Source of the DNA: Thalassolituus marinus
Lineage (GTDB): Bacteria > Pseudomonadota > Gammaproteobacteria > Pseudomonadales > Oceanobacteraceae
Assembly (NCBI RefSeq): GCF_020320395.1
Contig: NZ_JAEDAH010000016.1
Location: 1-63,047, forward strand
Reading direction: 5' to 3'
DNA: 63,047 bases
This document shows positions 57,449-63,047 of the stretch, in pieces. How positions within the stretch are numbered: position 1 is the first letter of the stretch; the number at the start of each line of letters is the position of its first letter. A program made the translations under genes and the position numbers. The notes beneath the pieces are model-generated. The model saw only the letters and a list, made by a program, of their open reading frames with translations, was not told the origin of the DNA and ran no database searches.

Positions 57449-57988
57449 TTATTCTCCACCCAGTCCTTCCAGGGCCAGGGTGCGCGGCCGCTCAATCCAG
57501 CCTCCCTGTCCATTTGGTACGATTTCAATCAGGTTAATTTTATAATCTGTTACTGCAACGATACGGCCGTGGTTCTGCCCCATAAACTGGCCAGTTTTCA
57601 CTTTCACCACACCGCCATCACCATCACGAACCAGCGCCCAAAGTGCGCCCTCTTCGCGCATCAGGGTGCCCACCATGGCCAGCTCTGCCATGGCATACTG
57701 CTCCAGATGCTCCTTTGGTCGCTCGAAGTCGGGCTTCACATCAGAACCAACCTGAATCTGAACATCGGTCGCGTCAACTACTGGAAGTTCAAATGGTGAG
57801 CGCAGACCAGCAGCACTGTAGCTGAAAAACTCATACGGTTTAAACACCGGAATCGGCTCAACCCGTCCACGCGGCTTACTCAGGGTATCATCCATAAAAC
57901 GCTTCAGATCCGATGTATCGGATGAGCCAGAACACCCCGTCAGCATCAGCAGCACAGGCAATAAAGCGAACAAAACACGACTCATCAC
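57449..57988 (-). CDS. pilP: Type IV pilus lipoprotein PilP
   Basis: A 179-residue inner-membrane lipoprotein. The signal peptide ends LTGCSGSS (lipobox Cys near 19). A disordered stretch leads to the C-terminal beta domain (MVGTLMREEGALWALVRDGDGGVVKVKTGQFMG), which binds the PilQ N-domains. The ATG overlaps the pilO stop by four bases. Confidence 0.94.
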   Translation of the reverse strand: MMSRVLFALLPVLLMLTGCSGSSDTSDLKRFMDDTLSKPRGRVEPIPVFKPYEFFSYSAAGLRSPFELPVVDATDVQIQVGSDVKPDFERPKEHLEQYAMAELAMVGTLMREEGALWALVRDGDGGVVKVKTGQFMGQNHGRIVAVTDYKINLIEIVPNGQGGWIERPRTLALEGLGGE

Positions 57989-58626
57989 TTGCCCTCCCCG
58001 TCACCACTGTACTGGTAAGTTTTCGCCTGAATGCTCATTTTCAGACGGCCATCCGTCGCCTTCTCAATACTGAAATCATGCAACGTCACAATTCTGGGGA
58101 GGGAGGCCACAGCAGACACAAATCCACCCATTTCGTGATAGCCACCCTCAACCTCAATATTGATAGGGAGTTCATTATAAAACTCTGTCTTAGTCATTTT
58201 CTGCGGATCAATCGCACTCAACTTAAGACCAGAACTCAGCGCTGCAGCACTGATATCATCGATCAGGCCCGGAACTTCGGTATCACGTGGCAACTGCTTC
58301 AGCAGAGAGCCGAAACTTTCCTGCATTTCTGCCATCTGAGCTTTATAGGCATCAAGGTTAGCAACGCGGAATGCTTTGTTCTCAAACCCTTCGCGGAGGC
58401 TCTGCTCGTTTCGCTGTTCGCGCTCAAGCATTTGCAGATTATCAGCTACCAGACCAAAGTAACCTCCGGCAAGGACGCCGACAAACAACAACAGACAGAA
58501 GATAGCTTTGCCAGCGAGAGGCCATGACCCCATGTTCTGCCAGTCGATATCATTAAGATCGTCCAACTGAAATTCATTCAGTTTGGCGGTCAATGCTTTA
58601 AGGTCAAATTTCTTTGCATCAGCCAT
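57985..58626 (-). CDS. pilO: Type IV pilus alignment protein PilO
   Basis: A 213-residue inner-membrane protein. A single TM near residues 38-60 is followed by a coiled coil and a ferredoxin-like periplasmic domain (PINIEVEGGYHEMGGFVSAVASLPRIVTLHDF). Forms a dimer with PilN. Three bases after pilN. Confidence 0.94.
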   Translation of the reverse strand: MADAKKFDLKALTAKLNEFQLDDLNDIDWQNMGSWPLAGKAIFCLLLFVGVLAGGYFGLVADNLQMLEREQRNEQSLREGFENKAFRVANLDAYKAQMAEMQESFGSLLKQLPRDTEVPGLIDDISAAALSSGLKLSAIDPQKMTKTEFYNELPINIEVEGGYHEMGGFVSAVASLPRIVTLHDFSIEKATDGRLKMSIQAKTYQYSGDGEGK

Positions 58627-58629
58627 GTG

Positions 58630-59177
58630 TTATTCCTCATCAGCCTTTGGCTGAACCCGCTTCATGCTGATTTCAAACTCATTCACGCCTTCAGTCTTTG
58701 CCTGCACTTTGATGAGCGCCGGCTCAGCAAACCAGTCAGACTGATCAAAGTTTCGCATCAGCGCAGCGACCCGGTTGTTCGATTTAGCAACCCCTTTAAC
58801 GGAAACAGACGCGTCTTTCACGCTGACCGCCGTAAAGTAGAGATCTTCAGGCACAGAACGCGCCATCTCATCAAAGATACGCACAATAATCGGGCGGTTA
58901 CCCTGCAACGCCTGAATGAGCTCCATACGCTCAATCAGCTGCTCACGAGTCGCCTTCAGCGCCTTGATCTCTGCAATTTTTGCATCGAGTACCTTCGTTT
59001 CGTTGGTCACAAAACTATTGCGGTAACGCTGATTCTGAATATTGCTGTCCACGCTGCTGTTCACCAGGTAAACAATCACCGCGGCAACCGCCAGCACAGA
59101 ACCAATCACTGCGTAAAACTGATTTTGCCGTTCCTTGCGCAGCTCTTCACGCCACGGCAACAGGTTAATCTTAGCCA

Positions 59178-59178
<1 letters not shown>
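58630..59178 (-). CDS. pilN: Type IV pilus alignment protein PilN
   Basis: A 182-residue inner-membrane protein. The N-terminus MAKINLLPWREELRK is the PilM-binding motif (INLLPWRE). TM at about 22-44, then a coiled coil and periplasmic domain. Its start overlaps the pilM stop. Confidence 0.95.
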
Positions 59179-60293
<1,115 letters not shown>

Positions 60294-60404
60294 CTATATA
60301 GTCAAAGCCATTATAAGCACATTCCTATTAAAAGAACAAAAAACACTTATAATGCCGCAACCCGCGTATTTACTGGCTTCACGAGGCAATTGGCGAACTT
60401 ATAT

Positions 60405-62945
60405 ATGACTAGAGCAAACCCGATACTGCGTTTCTTTTTCTGGCTCATTGTGTCCATATTTGCGGGCACCGGATTATTGATTCTTGCCATATATCTGTTT
60501 CTTGCCCCAACGCTGCCTGATACACAGGAATTAAAGAACGTTGAGCTGCAGACGCCACTGCGCGTATATAGCGCCGACGGCCTGCTGATCAGCGAATTCG
60601 GCGAAAAGCGTCGCTCCCCCCTGACCTATGATGAAACCCCGAAACAGTTCATCAATGCCTTACTGGCTTCAGAGGACGATGCTTTCTTCGAACATTTTGG
60701 CATTGATCTTAAAGGTCTGGCCCGCGCAGTCGTTGAACTGATTCGCACAGGACGCAAAAAGTCCGGCGGAAGTACCATCACCATGCAGGTAGCCAAGAAC
60801 TACTATCTGTCATCGGAGAAGACTTTTACCCGCAAGTTCACCGAGATCATGCTCGCGCTGAAAATCGAACAATCGCTGAGCAAGGAAGAGATTCTCGAGC
60901 TCTACATTAATAAGATCTATCTCGGCAAACGCGCCTACGGGATCGAAGCTGCTGCTCAGGTCTATTATGGCAAGTCCATCAAAGAGCTTAATCTGGCTCA
61001 GCTGGCAATGATTGCCGGCCTGCCTCAGGCACCTTCCGCCGCCAACCCGATCAACAACCCCCAGCGCGCCATAGACCGCCGCAACTATGTACTGGCGCGC
61101 ATGCGCACACTCGACAAGATTACTGCCGAAGAATTTGAGGAGGCCGCCCGAGAACCGGTGACTGCACGATACCACGGCGCAACATCCGAGGTGACAGCGC
61201 CATATATTGCAGAAATGGTGCGCCGCGACATGCTCGACCGTTATGGCGACAGCGCATACACCGCAGGCTACAACGTCTACACCACAGTAGATTCGAAACG
61301 CCAGCAAGCAGCCAATCGCAGCCTGCAGTCCGGCCTGCTCAAATATGATCGTGACCATGGCTACCGTCGCCATGACAACAAGGCGCCCTTCACATTACTG
61401 ACGGTCGGTACTGATGAACTACTGCAGGAATGGCTAACCAAAGCCGATACCAGCCGCGACATCGACTGGCCCGCGACACTTGATGAGTGGAGCAGCCTGC
61501 TACGCAACAGCAATGAACTCGGCCTGATCAGTCCGGCAGTCATTGCCTCTGTTGAAGACAATGGCGCCTGGTACTACCAGAGCGACCGACTCAACTGGCT
61601 GCCTCTTGCGGGTATGGCGTGGGCCAAACCATACATTGACGTCAACACCATCGGTAAGGAGCCCGAATCCGCCAGAGACGTGCTCACCGCGGGCGATCGC
61701 GTCTGGATTGAGCAAAGCAATGACGGCCCGGTGCTGGCACAAATACCGGAAGCCGAAGGTGCGCTGGTGTCTATTCGCCCGGATGATGGTGCGATTCAGG
61801 CACTGGTTGGCGGCTTCTCTTTTGGCAGCAATAAATTTAACCGCGCCATTCAGGCTGACCGCCAGCCTGGCTCTGCCTTTAAACCATTCATTTACAGCTC
61901 GGCACTGGCCAACGGCTTCACGCCAGCCAGCATCATCAATGACGCACCGGTTGTATTCGAAGACAAAAGCCTGGAAAACACCTGGCGCCCGGAAAACCAC
62001 AGCGGCAAGTTCTACGGTCCGACGCGACTGCGTGAAGCTCTGTATAAATCCCAGAACCTGGTATCCATCCGCATCCTGAAACAGGTTGGCCCGCGTACCG
62101 CCGTTAACTACATAGAGCCCTTCGGCTTTCCACGCAGCAAACTGAACGCAGACCTGTCACTTGCACTCGGCGCCTCAGCCGTAACGCCGATGGAACTGGC
62201 CACCGGCTATTGCGCACTGGCAAATGGTGGCTTTGCGGTAAAACCCTATATCATCAGTCGTATTGAGGATGATAACGGTAACATTCTATACAACGCTGAA
62301 CCCGACGTTGTGTGCCACGACTGCGAAAAAGAAAGCCCTGCAGATGCAGAGGTAGCAGCGGAAGAGCTGCTCACCATTGAACAGGAACTTGCAGCACTGG
62401 AAGCACAGCAAGAGCCTGATGCGGAAACACCTGCAAATATCGCACCACGCGTTATGGATGCACGCACCAACTTCCTGATGATCAGCATGCTGCGCGACGT
62501 TGTACGACTGGGCACAGGCAAACGGGCACTGGCTCTGAACCGCTCGGATCTGGCTGGTAAAACCGGTACAACCAACGACCAGAAAGACGCATGGTTCTCC
62601 GGCTTCAGTCCGGACCTGGTAACCACCGTCTGGATTGGATTCGATCAACCAAGCACACTGGGCCGCTGGGCATACGGCTCCAACACCGCACTGCCGGTGT
62701 GGGTCGATTATATGAGCACCGCTCTGGACGGCGTGGCTGAGCGTCCGTTCGAGCAACCAGAAGGAATTGTCAGCGTTCGCATCGACAAGGAGACCGGACT
62801 GCTAGCTGCTCCTGGCCAGGCGAACGCCATGTTTGAATACTTCCGCGAGGAAGATGTACCCAAAGAGCCCGCTAAAATCATCACCCCAGCCGGCGGTAGC
62901 AACAGCACAGCCGAACCAGAGCTGACACCAGAGCAGCTGTTCTGA
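60405..62945 (+). CDS. mrcA: Penicillin-binding protein 1A
   Basis: An 846-residue bifunctional peptidoglycan synthase (ponA). A cytoplasmic/TM N-terminus (about 10-35) is followed by the glycosyltransferase domain with ASEDDAFFEHFGID (catalytic Glu near 92) and KSGGSTITMQVAKNYYLS. The transpeptidase domain has SxxK in RQPGSAFKPFIYSSAL (Ser near 490), SQN near 557, and KTGTTNDQKDAWFSG near 725. An inserted OB-like region lies between. An in-frame TTG at 60390 with GAGG close upstream could also start translation; the ATG was preferred. pilM diverges. Confidence 0.96.
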   Translation: MTRANPILRFFFWLIVSIFAGTGLLILAIYLFLAPTLPDTQELKNVELQTPLRVYSADGLLISEFGEKRRSPLTYDETPKQFINALLASEDDAFFEHFGIDLKGLARAVVELIRTGRKKSGGSTITMQVAKNYYLSSEKTFTRKFTEIMLALKIEQSLSKEEILELYINKIYLGKRAYGIEAAAQVYYGKSIKELNLAQLAMIAGLPQAPSAANPINNPQRAIDRRNYVLARMRTLDKITAEEFEEAAREPVTARYHGATSEVTAPYIAEMVRRDMLDRYGDSAYTAGYNVYTTVDSKRQQAANRSLQSGLLKYDRDHGYRRHDNKAPFTLLTVGTDELLQEWLTKADTSRDIDWPATLDEWSSLLRNSNELGLISPAVIASVEDNGAWYYQSDRLNWLPLAGMAWAKPYIDVNTIGKEPESARDVLTAGDRVWIEQSNDGPVLAQIPEAEGALVSIRPDDGAIQALVGGFSFGSNKFNRAIQADRQPGSAFKPFIYSSALANGFTPASIINDAPVVFEDKSLENTWRPENHSGKFYGPTRLREALYKSQNLVSIRILKQVGPRTAVNYIEPFGFPRSKLNADLSLALGASAVTPMELATGYCALANGGFAVKPYIISRIEDDNGNILYNAEPDVVCHDCEKESPADAEVAAEELLTIEQELAALEAQQEPDAETPANIAPRVMDARTNFLMISMLRDVVRLGTGKRALALNRSDLAGKTGTTNDQKDAWFSGFSPDLVTTVWIGFDQPSTLGRWAYGSNTALPVWVDYMSTALDGVAERPFEQPEGIVSVRIDKETGLLAAPGQANAMFEYFREEDVPKEPAKIITPAGGSNSTAEPELTPEQLF

Positions 62946-62972
62946 ACCACAGACAGCGGCCATAAAAAAGGT

Positions 62973-63047
62973 TCATCGCACTTTACCGGGAAACGCCGCT
63001 TTGATTTTCAAAAAGAAGTAGTCGTTGTCCCGGTACCCATACGCCAT
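62973..63047 (-). CDS. Transposase gene, C-terminal end only (cut by window edge)
   Basis: The last 24 codons of a minus-strand frame encode AYGYRDNDYFFLKIKAAFPG and three more residues before a TGA. This matches the C-terminal AYGYRD..YF.LKI pattern of IS transposases I associate with the ISL3 group. The rest lies outside the window. Family assignment is tentative. Confidence 0.55.
   Translation of the reverse strand: MAYGYRDNDYFFLKIKAAFPGKVR

Overview
The window is bacterial chromosome from a marine-type gammaproteobacterium, most likely of the Oceanospirillales (Thalassolituus/Oceanobacter-like). The evidence is gene content and order: efpL, ahpCF, rpmE-priA, ribA, xseB-ispA-dxs beside a PomAB-type stator, a six-gene Mrp-type cation antiporter operon with fused MrpA/B, gltBD, and ponA divergent from pilMNOPQ-aroKB-damX. 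The species call is inference; no rRNA or tRNA gene was recognised.

Left part (1-9494): housekeeping genes. ahpC and ahpF lie on the same strand but are separated by a REP/RAYT module: a REP-associated tyrosine transposase (2983-3501) flanked by short palindromic repeats, including five copies of a unit with an exact 101-bp period. Two heptanucleotide arrays lie between ahpC and rpmE. After priA come a CheW protein carrying an internal CZB zinc domain, pgpA, and a small membrane protein with a Gly/Cys tail.

Accessory part (about 9500-17900): a run of small plus-strand genes separated by attC-like sites. It looks like an integron cassette array, but no integron integrase gene is present (a CALIN-type cluster). 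Cassettes encode a TauE/SafE permease, a cupin, a GNAT acetyltransferase and several unknown small proteins. Near the right end an 839-bp block is present twice (14180-15018 and 17053-17891), flanking an IS200/RAYT-like Y1 transposase gene and another small membrane-protein gene.

Middle part (17945-29591): a minus-strand operon of a YugP-like metalloprotease, a membrane protein with an AAA/STAND-like ATPase module, an MscS-like channel and NudC. The last three genes overlap. This membrane-ATPase plus channel pair is the best candidate here for an uncharacterised system. ribA, a histidine kinase plus response regulator with a degenerate HD-GYP-like domain, and dxs-ispA-xseB follow.

Right part (29819-63047): pomA-pomB-PilZ protein, rsmE, a TIGR02647-type small protein, metY, radA, mrpGFEDCA (phaG-A), hemE, an Ig-like lipoprotein, gltD-gltB, damX-aroB-aroK-pilQPONM, and divergent ponA (mrcA). 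The window ends in the 3' end of a transposase gene on the minus strand.
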